From positions 108,638 to 172,637 of the forward strand of contig NZ_NWTG01000017.1 in the NCBI RefSeq assembly GCF_002532045.1: DNA of 64,000 bases, in the 5' to 3' direction. The notes under the pieces were generated by a model. That model was not told the DNA's origin, ran no database searches, and saw only the letters and a program-made list of their open reading frames with translations. This document shows positions 7,946 to 17,942 of this stretch, piece by piece (the stretch's first letter is position 1; every line of letters begins with the position of its first letter). The position numbers and the translations under genes were made by a program. Source of the stretch: Bradyrhizobium sp. C9 (GTDB taxonomy: Bacteria; Pseudomonadota; Alphaproteobacteria; Rhizobiales; Xanthobacteraceae).

Positions 7946-9973
7946 ATGTTGTGTCTCGGAGTGAGTGGCGGTCTGGACAGAATCTATCAGAACTCGCCCG
8001 AGCTGCCCAATACATTTCTGCACGATGGCGCTGCGGTGCTCGTGCGGGATGGCCGTGTGCTTGCTGCTGTCGAAGAGGAGCGCCTCAATCGAGTCAAGCA
8101 CTCCAACAAGTTCCCAAGCAACTCGATCCGATACTGCCTTTCAACTGCAGGAGTTGAGCTTTGCGAGATCGACCGCATCGCGTTCTACGCGACTGAAGCC
8201 TACTGCAATACCATGCTGGAGCGGCTGTTTGTTTCTCAGCCAGTGCCGTTGGACGCCAAACTGTTGCTACGTCAGCTGTTGGCAAGGGAATTCGGCACCG
8301 ACGTCGATGCGTCGCGCGTGTGCTTCGTAAATCACTATGAAGCGCATGCCGCGAGCGCATTTGCCATGTCTGGATTTGAGCAAAGCCTGATCTTTGCGGT
8401 CGACGGCGGCGGGGACTTTCTCTCAGGTCTGCTGGCAGTGGGGTCTGGCACCGAAATTTCGCAACTCGTAAGCTTTTCAGAACATAACTCTCTCGGGCTG
8501 TTCTATCTCGAGACGATCCGTTATCTCGGCTACGGGTTGTTCGACGAGTACAAAGTGATGGGGCTTGCCCCCTATGGTGACCCTGCTCCCTATCGCGAGC
8601 TCTTCGCGCAGTTCTACGAATTGTTGGACAATGGTGGTTATCGGGTCCATCTGGATCGAATCGGCCCGGCCTTGATCCGCAGCATCCAGGTCCGGCGAAA
8701 GGGAATGGCATTCACGCAGCAGCATCGAGACGTCAGCGCTTCGCTGCAGGAAGCGCTGGAGCGGATCATATTTCATATCCTGCGGCATCATCGCGAAGCG
8801 ACGGGCATGAAGCGCTTGTGCCTGGCGGGAGGCGTAGCCCACAATTGCACGATGAACGGTAAGCTGTTCTATTCCGGGCTTTTCGACGACATCTTCGTCC
8901 AGCCCGCAGCGCACGACGCCGGTTGCGCACTCGGCGCTGCATTGATGATGTCAAACGAGCTGGGTCGGCCCGCGCCGCGCGAGCGACTGTCGGACGTCTA
9001 TTGGGGACCCGATCTCGGGACCGAGCATGCCATAGAACGCGAGCTCATTGCATGGTCCGGCCACCTCGATTTTCAACGTAGTGATGACATCGCAACCAGT
9101 GCAGCGGACTGGATGGCAAATGGCGCTGTCATCGGCTGGGTTCAGGGCCGTTCTGAGTTCGGGCCACGTGCGCTTGGCAACCGCAGCATTCTCGCCGACC
9201 CGCGGCCAGCGGAAAACAAGAACCGGATAAACGCGATGGTCAAAAAGCGCGAGGGCTATCGTCCGTTTGCGCCGTCAGTGTTGGAGGAGGATGCAAGCGA
9301 GTTCTTTGAGCTCCCAGGCGGCAAGCGGGAGTTTCCCTTCATGAACTTCGTGGTTCGTGTGCGTGCGGCTCACCATGGCGTGCTCGGTGCGGTCACGCAC
9401 GTTGATGGAACTGCTCGGCTGCAAACGGTCTCGCGCAACACAAATCCTGCCTATTGGGATGTCATTAATGCATTCAAGAAGCGAACCGGCATCCCGGTTC
9501 TTCTAAACACGTCCTTCAACAACAATGCCGAGCCGATCGTCGATTCCGTTTCAGACGCCATCGCCACCTTCTTGACGACCGACCTGGACGGACTTGTAGT
9601 TGGGCCATTCCTCGTCAAGAAGCGGCCGGCAACACTGCGCGATTGGTGTACACTGAGCGTTTCATTGCCTCCGTATGCATCCCTTCATCGTATTCGCGCC
9701 TACACAGCGGAAGATCGGCAGGAAGCGGTTTGCGAGATCCGTATCGGACATTCGGGGCCCGAGAGTATGCGTATCTCGCATGAGCTCTTCGACCTGCTGG
9801 TGCGGATCGAGGGGGAGGCCTCGCTCGGCTGGCTTCTCGACACAACTATGCTGGACCAGCCCCGGCGCGAAGATCTCGTCAAGGAACTGCGGCTCTTGTG
9901 GGAACAGCGGGGCGTTCGGCTGCATCCGCCACGCGCCGCTTGCGTCCGCATTAAAGCGATAGGCGAAGCATAA
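7946..9973 (+). CDS. nolO: NolO, Nod factor 3(4)-O-carbamoyltransferase
   Basis: NolO is a second carbamoyltransferase that modifies a different hydroxyl (O-3 or O-4) of the terminal residue. The frame is open from 7934, but the ATG at 7946 has GGAG six bases upstream and gives the family N-terminus MLCLGVSGG; the product is 675 residues. Recognisable motifs are FLHDGAAVLVRDG, LCLAGGVAHNCTMNGK, GRSEFGPRALGNRSILADP and PVLLNTSFNNNAEP. A C-terminal extension of about 90 residues (from about 590) is absent from NodU. Presence of both nodU and nolO predicts Nod factors with up to two carbamoyl groups. Confidence 0.93.
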   Translation: MLCLGVSGGLDRIYQNSPELPNTFLHDGAAVLVRDGRVLAAVEEERLNRVKHSNKFPSNSIRYCLSTAGVELCEIDRIAFYATEAYCNTMLERLFVSQPVPLDAKLLLRQLLAREFGTDVDASRVCFVNHYEAHAASAFAMSGFEQSLIFAVDGGGDFLSGLLAVGSGTEISQLVSFSEHNSLGLFYLETIRYLGYGLFDEYKVMGLAPYGDPAPYRELFAQFYELLDNGGYRVHLDRIGPALIRSIQVRRKGMAFTQQHRDVSASLQEALERIIFHILRHHREATGMKRLCLAGGVAHNCTMNGKLFYSGLFDDIFVQPAAHDAGCALGAALMMSNELGRPAPRERLSDVYWGPDLGTEHAIERELIAWSGHLDFQRSDDIATSAADWMANGAVIGWVQGRSEFGPRALGNRSILADPRPAENKNRINAMVKKREGYRPFAPSVLEEDASEFFELPGGKREFPFMNFVVRVRAAHHGVLGAVTHVDGTARLQTVSRNTNPAYWDVINAFKKRTGIPVLLNTSFNNNAEPIVDSVSDAIATFLTTDLDGLVVGPFLVKKRPATLRDWCTLSVSLPPYASLHRIRAYTAEDRQEAVCEIRIGHSGPESMRISHELFDLLVRIEGEASLGWLLDTTMLDQPRREDLVKELRLLWEQRGVRLHPPRAACVRIKAIGEA

Positions 9974-10261
9974 CCGGCGATCATGTGTATGGCCAAGGCT
10001 GCGCCTCCATGTACAGGAGGCTAGGTCGAGTGGAATAGGGCACAATAGGCATCCGGTTGAAATCGGGTATATCGGCGCAACAGCTCTAATAGAAGAGAAG
10101 CGGCCAGCGTTGAGGGAACCCGCTACGAGGATAGCGCTGCTATGAAGTTCTACCGACGCAACGCGCGAGCAGCACAAGCGCCGACCAAAACATCGGCCAA
10201 GACCATATGTGGGCTGTCTCCAATGACGTCTCTTGTTCAACGAGGAGTCCGGAAGGAAGCA

Positions 10262-11254
10262 ATGCAAATGCCTGGCGGTTGGAAAAATGATCGGTTCGTT
10301 GTTTCCCGACGGCGTACGGGCTTGGGCGACTGCCTTTGGTCGCTGGCTGCAGCGTGGCGTTTTGCCGAGCGGACCGGACGGAAGCTGGTCATCGATTGGC
10401 GGGGGTCCTGTTATCTCGATCAACCATTCACCAACGCCTTTTCCGTCTTCTTCGAACCGGTTCAAGACATTGCCGGCGTACGGGTGATCTGCGACGACCA
10501 GATCAATCAGCACTCATTTCCTGGACCATTCTTTCCGGCATGGTGGAATAGGCCAGCTATTGATTGCGCCTATCGACCGGATGAGCAGATTTTCCGGGAA
10601 CGCGATGAACTCGATCAGCTTTTCCAAAGCGGGCAAGACAGCGATGCAAATACAGTTGTGTGTGACGCCTGCCTGATGTGGCGCTGCGATGAGGAGGCTG
10701 AACGGGAGATCTTTCGGAGCATCAAGCCGCGATCCGAAGTGCAGGCACGGATTGATGCCATCTTCCGTGAGCACTTTGAGCCGTATAGCGTGATCGGCAT
10801 TCATGTTCGGCACGGCAACGGCGAGGATATTATGGGGCATGCGCCCTACTGGGCTGATCCCGAGCGCGCTTTGCAACAGGTCTGTAACGCTATCGACAAG
10901 GCCAAGGCGTTACCGCATGCAAAGCCTGTCAGGGCTTTCCTGTGCACAGACAGCGCGCTCGTCCTTGAGAAGGTGTCAGCTATGTTTCCTGACGTTTTCA
11001 CCATCCCAAAGCGCTTCCAGGCGGCTCAGGCCGGGCCGTTGCACAGCGCGGCGCTCGGAGCGGAGGGCGGCTTCTCCGCTCTCATCGAGATGTATCTGCT
11101 TGCGCGATGCGATACTGTGATCCGTTTCCCGCCGACGAGCGCTTTCACGCGCTATGCGCGCCTCCTAGCGCCGCGCGTTATAGAATTCGATTTGAACGAT
11201 CCGAGCCGATTGATCTTGATTGAAGAAGCATCAAAAGAACTCGTGGCTTCATGA
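10262..11254 (+). CDS. nodZ: NodZ, alpha-1,6-fucosyltransferase of Nod factor
   Basis: NodZ transfers L-fucose from GDP-fucose to O-6 of the reducing-end GlcNAc of the Nod factor. It is a GT23 enzyme related to eukaryotic FUT8. The frame is open from 10142, but ATG at 10262 follows a strong GGAAGGA site and gives 330 residues, the length of the crystallised Bradyrhizobium NodZ. Visible motifs are SRRRTGLGDCLWSLA near the N-terminus, the donor-binding IGIHVRHGNGEDIMGH, and FRFPPTSAFTRYAR-like sequence at the C-terminus. Fucosylated factors are typical of Bradyrhizobium and widen host range. Confidence 0.95.
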   Translation: MQMPGGWKNDRFVVSRRRTGLGDCLWSLAAAWRFAERTGRKLVIDWRGSCYLDQPFTNAFSVFFEPVQDIAGVRVICDDQINQHSFPGPFFPAWWNRPAIDCAYRPDEQIFRERDELDQLFQSGQDSDANTVVCDACLMWRCDEEAEREIFRSIKPRSEVQARIDAIFREHFEPYSVIGIHVRHGNGEDIMGHAPYWADPERALQQVCNAIDKAKALPHAKPVRAFLCTDSALVLEKVSAMFPDVFTIPKRFQAAQAGPLHSAALGAEGGFSALIEMYLLARCDTVIRFPPTSAFTRYARLLAPRVIEFDLNDPSRLILIEEASKELVAS

Positions 11255-11457
11255 AAGTCGTAACCCGTCTCATCGATCTGATCGCCGCTTTTTGCATCGA
11301 GCAGTACTGCCACTATGTTTCCGGGCGGCAATTGATCGCCCAAACCGACGCTTCAACGGGTCCTTGCCCTGGAGAAAAGCAAGTTGCGGCGGCCGAATGC
11401 CGTCCGCTGAAGCTCGAGCTTGACAAGAGCGGCGTTAACGTACTGCCGCCGCGCTGA
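11251..11457 (+). CDS. short ORF overlapping the nodZ stop, unknown
   Basis: This 68-codon frame starts with an ATG that overlaps the nodZ stop as ATGA, which would allow coupled translation. The product begins with a hydrophobic stretch (LIDLIAAFCIEQYCHYV) and has a charged tail. I do not recognise it. It could be a real small protein or a chance frame. Confidence 0.35.
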   Translation: MKVVTRLIDLIAAFCIEQYCHYVSGRQLIAQTDASTGPCPGEKQVAAAECRPLKLELDKSGVNVLPPR

Positions 11458-12018
11458 CCAGATGGACATCGTCCTCGGCTTTGCATCACGAGGACCCGCA
11501 AGTGAAGGCGTTTCGAGGGTTCGTCACGGATTAAGTTATCGAAGGAGGTTACGTTGAGCCGGTGAGTTCCGTTGCCGCGGGCCACCACTCGCTGGCGCGG
11601 ACAGACCCTTCGGGTTCGAGTATTGAGTTGGACATTCAGTGCGCCAGCTCGTGATCGCGCAACCAATCAGCGCAGCGATGTGCTGCGATGGGCTCGGTAT
11701 CAGTTGCGAGAAAACCTAACGTATGGAGTTGGTGCGTCAGGTTTCGTTTCGTGCCGACACGGTTACTGGGTGTCTCTACCATCGTGACCAATTGTTGCCT
11801 CGACGAGGAGCGTTCCTTGTCCGCTCGCTGCTTCGAATCTCGATCACGAGAGCGCAGTGTGGTGTCTGGTCCTAGCAGTGGCCCAGTGTGCTCCAGGCAT
11901 TGTGTTGGTGATGCACCATCCATGTTGCAAAGCACACGCGCCATGTCGCGAATCCGCCAAGCGTTTGGAGTGCGCGACATTAGGACGCAAAACCGGAGCG
12001 TCTTTGCGTGCATCGCAG
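11458..12018. other. intergenic region upstream of fixR, no recognised gene
   Basis: No frame here resembles a known protein. In Bradyrhizobium the fixR-nifA upstream region contains the redox-regulator (RegR) binding site and overlapping promoters, but I can point only to the GG-N10-GC element at 12020. The rest appears decayed. Confidence 0.4.
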
Positions 12019-12034
12019 TGGCCCAAATCCTGCT
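12019..12034 (+). promoter_or_regulatory. candidate -24/-12 (sigma-54) promoter of fixR-nifA
   Basis: TGGCCC at 12019-12024 and CTGCT at 12030-12034 place GG (12020-12021) exactly ten bases before GC (12032-12033), the invariant spacing of RpoN promoters. The element lies 40 bp upstream of the GTG start of fixR. In Bradyrhizobium, fixR-nifA is autoregulated from such a promoter. The hexamers deviate from TGGCAC and TTGC, so this is probable rather than certain. Confidence 0.55.
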
Positions 12035-12072
12035 ACGCGTTCGCCAGCGGCGCTACAGGAGAGGAGGCGGGC

Positions 12073-12909
12073 GTGGGTCTCGATCTGCCAAATGACGATC
12101 TGGTCGCAGGTCCGCTGCCCGAGACACATTTGGGCTGTCCCTTTCGCGCCGATGAAGCCCGCTTCCACCAGGGAGAGCAGAAGGCGATGTTGCTGACTGG
12201 GGCATCGCGCGGAATTGGGCATGCTACTGCCAAGCTGTTTTCGGAGGCAGGTTGGCGCATCATTTCTTGCGCGCGCCAGCCATTCGATGGCGCGCGGTGC
12301 CCGTGGGACTCCGGGCGCGAGGATCATGTCCAGGTCGACCTTAGCGATCATCAAATGCTGCCGCGCTTGATCGCGCAGGTCAAGGAACGTTTGGCGGGCG
12401 GACCCTTGCACGCACTAGTGAACAACGCCGGCATCTCGCCGAAGACTTCCGATGGTGATCGGCTGACGTCGTTGACGACGTCAACCGAAATCTGGATGAG
12501 AGTGTTCCATCTGAATCTCGTGGCCCCGATCCTGTTGGCGAAGGGTTTATTTGAGGAGCTAAGGGCCGCGTCAGGATCGATTGTCAACGTGACGTCGATC
12601 GCTGGTTCGCGGGTGCACCCGTTTGCCGGCAGCGCGTATGCGACGTCGAAGGCTGCGCTTGCGAGTCTCACACGCGAAATGGCCCACGATTATGCGCCGC
12701 ATGGCGTTCGCGTGAACGCGATCGCGCCCGGCGAGATCAGGACGGACATGTTGTCGCCCGACACGGAAGCGCGTCTCGTGCCAAGCATCCCGTTGCGCAG
12801 AGTGGGAACACCCGACGAAGTGGCCAAGGTCATCTTCTTCCTATGCTCGGATGCCGCAAGCTATGTTACGGGGGCCGAGGTGCCGATCAATGGTGGGCAA
12901 CATCTGTGA
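12073..12909 (+). CDS. fixR: FixR, short-chain dehydrogenase encoded upstream of nifA
   Basis: FixR is an NAD(P)-dependent oxidoreductase of the SDR family; its substrate is unknown and it is co-transcribed with nifA. The nucleotide-binding motif LLTGASRGIG (about residues 40-49), NNAG, the serine region and the catalytic YATSK are all present, with the VNAIAPG motif after them. The open frame reaches back to 11857, but GTG at 12073 preceded by GGAGAGGAGG gives 278 residues, the length known for Bradyrhizobium FixR. The 250-bp gap to nifA carries no terminator that I can see. Confidence 0.93.
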   Translation: MGLDLPNDDLVAGPLPETHLGCPFRADEARFHQGEQKAMLLTGASRGIGHATAKLFSEAGWRIISCARQPFDGARCPWDSGREDHVQVDLSDHQMLPRLIAQVKERLAGGPLHALVNNAGISPKTSDGDRLTSLTTSTEIWMRVFHLNLVAPILLAKGLFEELRAASGSIVNVTSIAGSRVHPFAGSAYATSKAALASLTREMAHDYAPHGVRVNAIAPGEIRTDMLSPDTEARLVPSIPLRRVGTPDEVAKVIFFLCSDAASYVTGAEVPINGGQHL

Positions 12910-13090
12910 TGAGCAAGCCTAGCAAACAGCTAACTTGAGCGTCGGCGCTGGAGCTCGTGCTCTACGCTGACGTCGCGCATCTATCCCGAAAAAAATGAAA
13001 TCAAGCCACTGTAAGGTTACCGTCGTGCCATGAAAAGGTGTTACGCTTCTATGTCATCTCGTTAACTTGTGACGCTAGATCGAGCATGAC

Positions 13091-14914
13091 ATGCAAAACG
13101 AAGCTCGCAAATCCGAACAAGGTGCTAGGGAGGATGATCAAAATCACGGAGACCGCCTCATGCTGCATATCGCTTCCGCACGCGAGATACCTGCCTCTCA
13201 TCCAGAGACGGAGCGCGAGCTCTCGGGCGAGCCGTTGCGCGAGAGCGCGCTGACCGGAATCTTCGAAATATCGAAAATACTCACCGCTCCCTGCCGGCTC
13301 GAGGTCACGCTGGCCAACGTCGTGGGCCTTCTGCAATCGTTTGTGCAGATGCGACACGGTATCGTTTCACTGTTCGACGATGACGGGATGCCGGACATTA
13401 CCGTGGGTGCTGGCTGGAGCGAAGGCAGCGACGACCGCTTCCGGATGCGCTTGCCACGCAAGGCAATCGACCAGATCGTTGCGACCGACAGGCCTCTTGT
13501 CGCCGAGAACGTGGCAGCGGAGCCGGCGTTCAGCGCAGCTGACCTTGAAGCGCTCGGTGCCTCGGATAATATGCCGGTGTCGTTCATCGGAGTTCCGATC
13601 CGCATCGATCCGAAAGTCGTGGGTACACTGACGCTCGACCGTGTTCGTGACGAAAGGTCGAGTCTCCGGCTCGATTATGATGCGCGGCTGCTCACCATGA
13701 TCGCCAACCTGGTGGGACAGACAGTGAGGCTTCATCGCTTGTTCGCCTGCGATCGCGAGCGGCTGATGGCGGAGAAGGACCGTCTGCAAAAGCAATTATT
13801 CGAGTTTAGGCAGCCTGTACGAGAGCGTAAGAAGCTACCTGTTCATGGGATCATTGGCGACAGCCCGGCGCTGCGTGGGTTGCTCGAAAAGATCGCGGTC
13901 GTGGCCAAATCGAACAGCACGGTTCTGCTGCGCGGCGAATCCGGTACCGGAAAGGAACTTGTAGCCAAGGCTATTCACGAATCATCGTCCCGCGCCAAGC
14001 GGCCCTTCATTAAGCTGAATTGCGCGGCACTGCCTGAGACAGTGCTTGAATCCGAATTGTTCGGTCATGAGAAAGGTGCCTTTACTGGCGCCTTCAGCTC
14101 GCGCAAGGGGCGCTTCGAGCTTGCTGACAAAGGTACACTATTCCTTGACGAGATCGGCGAGATTTCGGCCCCGTTCCAGGCGAAGTTGCTTCGAGTCTTG
14201 CAGGAGCAGGAGTTCGAGCGGGTCGGCAGCAACCAGACCATAAAGGTCGATGTTCGAGTCATAGCCGCAACCAACAAGAACCTTGAAGAAGCTGTGGCAA
14301 GAAGCGAGTTTCGCGCAGACCTCTACTATCGCATCAGCGTCGTTCCCCTGCTGCTGCCGCCGCTGCGCGAAAGACGCAGCGATATTCCGCTGCTTGCGCG
14401 CGAGTTCCTGAGGAATTTCAACAGCGTGAACGGCCGTACGCTGACCTTGGAGCCGAGCGCGATCGATGTGCTGATGAACTGCGGCTTTCCGGGAAATGTC
14501 CGCGAGCTCGAAAACTGCATCGAGCGCACAGCGACCCTGTCGGCCGGGCCATCGATCGTGAGAAACGATTTTGCATGTTGCCACGGCCAGTGCCTTTCCG
14601 CGATGCTGTGGAAAAGTACATCCGAGGAGGCGACAGTCCAATCGGCACCGCCCGTCCCAGTGCCCGCCAAGCCGATCACTTCGCAGTCTGAAACAACCGC
14701 GCCGGCCCCATTTGTCGGCGGCGAACTGGCCTCACTGGCACCCCCTGGCACAGTCCTCGTAAGTGGGGCGAAGATGGCCGATCGCGAGCGGGTCATTGCA
14801 GCCATGGAAAAATCTGGTTGGGTACAGGCAAAAGCTGCACGCTTGCTCGGACTAACGCCGCGCCAGATTGGCTACGCGCTGAGGAAGTACGGAATCGAAA
14901 TCAAGCGGTTCTGA
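13091..14914 (+). CDS. nifA: NifA, sigma-54-dependent activator of nitrogen fixation genes
   Basis: NifA activates nif and fix genes from -24/-12 promoters under low oxygen. Domains in order are an N-terminal GAF domain (about residues 50-215) and an AAA+ domain with GESGTGKE, the sigma-54-contacting GAFTGA loop and FLDEIGE. A cysteine-containing linker (NDFACCHGQC) typical of oxygen-sensitive rhizobial NifA follows, then a C-terminal Fis-type helix-turn-helix (AKAARLLGLTPRQIGYAL). The start at 13091 gives 607 residues; an alternative ATG at 13160 with GGAG upstream gives 584. Unlike the usual arrangement, fixA does not follow closely but lies about 11.6 kb away. Confidence 0.96.
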   Translation: MQNEARKSEQGAREDDQNHGDRLMLHIASAREIPASHPETERELSGEPLRESALTGIFEISKILTAPCRLEVTLANVVGLLQSFVQMRHGIVSLFDDDGMPDITVGAGWSEGSDDRFRMRLPRKAIDQIVATDRPLVAENVAAEPAFSAADLEALGASDNMPVSFIGVPIRIDPKVVGTLTLDRVRDERSSLRLDYDARLLTMIANLVGQTVRLHRLFACDRERLMAEKDRLQKQLFEFRQPVRERKKLPVHGIIGDSPALRGLLEKIAVVAKSNSTVLLRGESGTGKELVAKAIHESSSRAKRPFIKLNCAALPETVLESELFGHEKGAFTGAFSSRKGRFELADKGTLFLDEIGEISAPFQAKLLRVLQEQEFERVGSNQTIKVDVRVIAATNKNLEEAVARSEFRADLYYRISVVPLLLPPLRERRSDIPLLAREFLRNFNSVNGRTLTLEPSAIDVLMNCGFPGNVRELENCIERTATLSAGPSIVRNDFACCHGQCLSAMLWKSTSEEATVQSAPPVPVPAKPITSQSETTAPAPFVGGELASLAPPGTVLVSGAKMADRERVIAAMEKSGWVQAKAARLLGLTPRQIGYALRKYGIEIKRF

Positions 14915-14963
14915 ACGCGCGGACGATGAGAGGACAGTGGGTGTTTGGGCGAAATCTGAAAAA

Positions 14964-15012
14964 GGGCGGCTCGCCTCGGCGGCAGATTGACCACGCATGC
15001 GAGGAGCCGCCC
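14964..15012. terminator. inverted repeat downstream of nifA, possible terminator
   Basis: GGGCGGCTC at 14964-14972 can pair perfectly with GAGCCGCCC at 15004-15012, with a loop of 31 bases. It lies 50 bp after the nifA stop. No T-run follows, so intrinsic termination is uncertain; it may only stabilise the 3' end. Confidence 0.4.
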
Positions 15013-15314
15013 GCCTGCCGCCGTGGCAAGGCGAGTTCGCTTGGAGCCCAGCGAGAACTGGACTGAGCGGCGCGGTGGAGAACCCGCCGGCACGCTACGG
15101 GTTGAAACCATTGTGCGGCCCCTGACGGACGCCGTCCGTCGCCGACCAGCGGCAGCCAACAGCTCCGATATCGATCAGTTCGCCGCTCTTCCCGTCAGTT
15201 CGGCGCTGGATCATGGCGCCTAAGCCACATTCTCTTTCCCAGAAGACTAATTGAATGGACAAACTAGGGTGGATGAATGAAGGAGCGACATAAGGTGGGC
15301 GGCGCAAAAAGGCG

Positions 15315-15938
15315 GTGCGCATGGGACGGCCGCCGACGGACTTGGCCGCCGAAGTGGACCTGCGGATCCTGACCGCGGCATGCGAGTGGTTCCTGGCTCG
15401 TGAACTCGCCGGCGTCAGCGTCGAGGAGATCGCGTGCCGTGCTAGCAAGGCAACGGTCTATACCCGTTTTCCCGACCAAAGAGGCGCTGGTTGCCGCGAT
15501 CACCCTGCGCAACTTGGCAATAGTGCAGAAAGGATAGGAAAGGCGCCGTCGAGCGGGATGCTCGAAGAGCGACTGACGGTTCTCGAGACCGAGATACTCA
15601 AACATATCCCAATCGCCGACTTCATATATGGCAGTCACCGAAGCGCGCCGCTTTCCCGATCTGGCGAAAGTCGGCGCATGATGCGCAAACGCGGCACGCA
15701 TAACGCGCCGGCGTCCTGAAGGACGTTAGGCTCGAGGCACGGCATGGCCCTCTGCCATCTTCACCTCGGAGCGCGTGACCAAGACGCCCCAGTTCTTCCT
15801 CGAACTCGTAATCGCGCCGCTGTCATGCGAGCGGTGTTCGGCGAAGATCCAAAGGCACTGCGGGCGCACATCCGCACGCACGTGACGGAGAGCGTGCCGT
15901 TTTTCCTGGCGGCCTGCCGCAACGACGCCACTCCATAG
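15315..15938 (+). pseudogene. decayed TetR/AcrR-family regulator
   Basis: The N-terminal 50 residues (GRPPTDLAAEVDLRILTAAC through VSVEEIACRASKATVYTRFP) are a clear TetR helix-turn-helix domain. Right after YTRFP the reading moves to another frame, where PTKEALVAAITLRNLA continues the family pattern, so a single-base change breaks the gene near 15470. A C-terminal part in a further frame (TPQFFLELVIAPLS, then HIRTHVTESVPFFLAACR) ends at 15938. No intact version is present, so it is inferred to be non-functional. Confidence 0.7.
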
Positions 15939-16216
15939 CAAGTCGCGCGGCTTCGCCTTTCGTACGTAGGGCGGCGCTCCTCACCATGAGGCAGATGTCA
16001 ATGGCGGAGTTGGCGAGCTCGAAGATCAGATTGTCGCTCGATCCGTCAACCAGGAACGTATCGACGTCGGGGACGCGGGGCCGGTGATCGAGGAAAGTAC
16101 CCTGAGATTACCGGCTGAAAGTGAGGCGTGTACAAGTCAATCGACCGCTCTCGCCGCGCGAGTGGGGCCTGAGACGAGATCGCGTCCATGTGCCGCGATC
16201 TGACGTCGAGTGCCGG

Positions 16217-16612
16217 TCAATCCTCGTCGGCGGCGATCGACTCCATCAGCGACACCAGCTGACGCTGGACGGTCTGATCCTTGATCTTACTGTAAGCGCG
16301 CAGCAACCGCAGGCTGAAGGCGCTGTCCAGGAACAGGAGGCTCTGAACCTCGCGCGCCTTGTTGTCGCCGTCGTAGAAGAAGGTGACGGGGACGCCGAGC
16401 GTAGTGGCGATCTGCTGAAGACGGGCAGCGCCGACACGGTTGACGCCCTTCTCGTACTTCTGGACCTGCTGGAAGCTGACGCCGAGCTTATCGCCGAGTT
16501 CGGCCTGCAAAATCTTCTGCTCCACACGCCGCAGGCGGATCCGTCTGCCCAACTCAATATCAGGCTTGCCGGCACTGCGCTGCCGCATCTTCTTTGCTGC
16601 TGATCTATTCAT
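16217..16612 (-). CDS. XRE-family helix-turn-helix transcriptional regulator
   Basis: This 131-residue protein has a Cro/C1-type DNA-binding domain at residues 20-75 (LGRRIRLRRVEQKILQAELG, then VSFQQVQKYEKGVNRVGAARL). An alpha-helical C-terminal half ends in SLMESIAADED. The form, with ELGRRIRLRR and FQQVQKYEKG, is common in Rhizobiales. It is intact, unlike the TetR gene beside it, and is transcribed toward it. Its target is unknown; no clear operator palindrome is visible upstream. Confidence 0.85.
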   Translation of the reverse strand: MNRSAAKKMRQRSAGKPDIELGRRIRLRRVEQKILQAELGDKLGVSFQQVQKYEKGVNRVGAARLQQIATTLGVPVTFFYDGDNKAREVQSLLFLDSAFSLRLLRAYSKIKDQTVQRQLVSLMESIAADED

Positions 16613-17942
16613 TCTGGCGACCCGTCCTTACGATCGAGAGGTCCCCTGCCTTCTAGGTCGTGGATCCGTCATTCCGACAGTTACGCTTGGCAGAATATCG
16701 ACCGAACCACAACTAGCGCGAGTTCAATTGTCATGGATTTTGTGAGCATGCTTACCGCCGGCGCAGCCTCATTCCCGTATTTATACCGGAGCTCCAACAT
16801 GATTGCGTACCGTGTTCGTCGCAGCAAGGGCGCCCAAATTCTCGATAGATTTGCGGCTCTCAAGGTGTTCTTGCCAGAGGGAACGACGATTGCTTCCTCC
16901 TCAATCGAGCGGACGGTCTTGCGCCCATCGGTGCATCGTGCACGACGCCGCCTTTACGCTGCTTGGTGATGGTCTTCTGATTGGGACCGCGCTTGCTATT
17001 CTTTAACTCTTTGAGCGAGCTTTCGATCGCTGTATCGCCGCTCGTGGCGTGCGTGGCCATCCGCTGTCATAGAGTGTTTGGCCCACAGGCCCTCCCGCAC
17101 GATGGATCAGAACGGTTGAATCTCTGCGCTCTGGGACCAGCGTCCTTCGCCCTGTTTTCCCTCGCTTCGAGGCATCTGAGAGCCCATTGGTATTCGAACT
17201 CGCACCACGCAAGCTCGAATGGTTCCATCAGTATCTCTATCCACGTCTCGGCAAATGCTGCAATTCCGACGAAAAATAGAATTCGCGACCTCCTGATTCG
17301 CTATCAGTCGACGAAGCCGGCGAGACGAATGAGTTGTCGCTATGGCCAGCCGCACATGCAGCTAAGAGGATCGTGATCAGCGGCTCAATTGAACCATGGT
17401 AAAAATTGGGCACCTCAAGGGGGCACGTAACGATACGAAAGTTTATGGCGGTCGTTCGCCTGGCTCGCACACTTCATCCAACGGCTGCCCGAGCAGCAAA
17501 ATAGGCCGACGGCTTCGTGGGCTCGTTCAAGAGTCGCTAATCGCCTTGCCTACCATATTGAGATTGCGACGACATACCCACTATCTTGAGGCCTCAAGAC
17601 GAGGTCGTTAGGAGCTGGGTGAGTATGTCAAGCGCAATGGTAGGGATTGCTTCAAGCTTTGCGGGCCCCGCGCTATGGACGTTGAATGAGAATCGGAGCG
17701 GCAAATTAACGTTATCTTGCCGATCGTCGGCTCGGCATTGTGATGACCGGCCGTGCGGCAGTTGAATAATCCACCGTCTGATCCGTTTGATTTCTTATCT
17801 CCAAAGCCAAAGTCGTCGCTGTTCACAAAATCATAAAATAAAGCGGTAATGTCACTGATGCTCCCCGACGATGATGATTTGTCAGGACGGGACCGGACAG
17901 AGGTTGTCTGTAAATAGCAAGCGCGAAGTCAGCTTTGTAGTG
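16613..17942. other. non-coding or decayed stretch
   Basis: No recognisable gene is seen in 1.3 kb. A minus-strand frame (16860-17060) encodes a basic segment around LKELKNSKRGPNQKTITKQR that looks once-coding but cannot be assigned. The remaining frames are short and overlap on both strands, suggesting island debris. Confidence 0.4.

Noticed and set aside
11570..11620. GGGTTCGAGTA resembling a tRNA T-loop
   Set aside because: No cloverleaf or acceptor stem can be formed around it.
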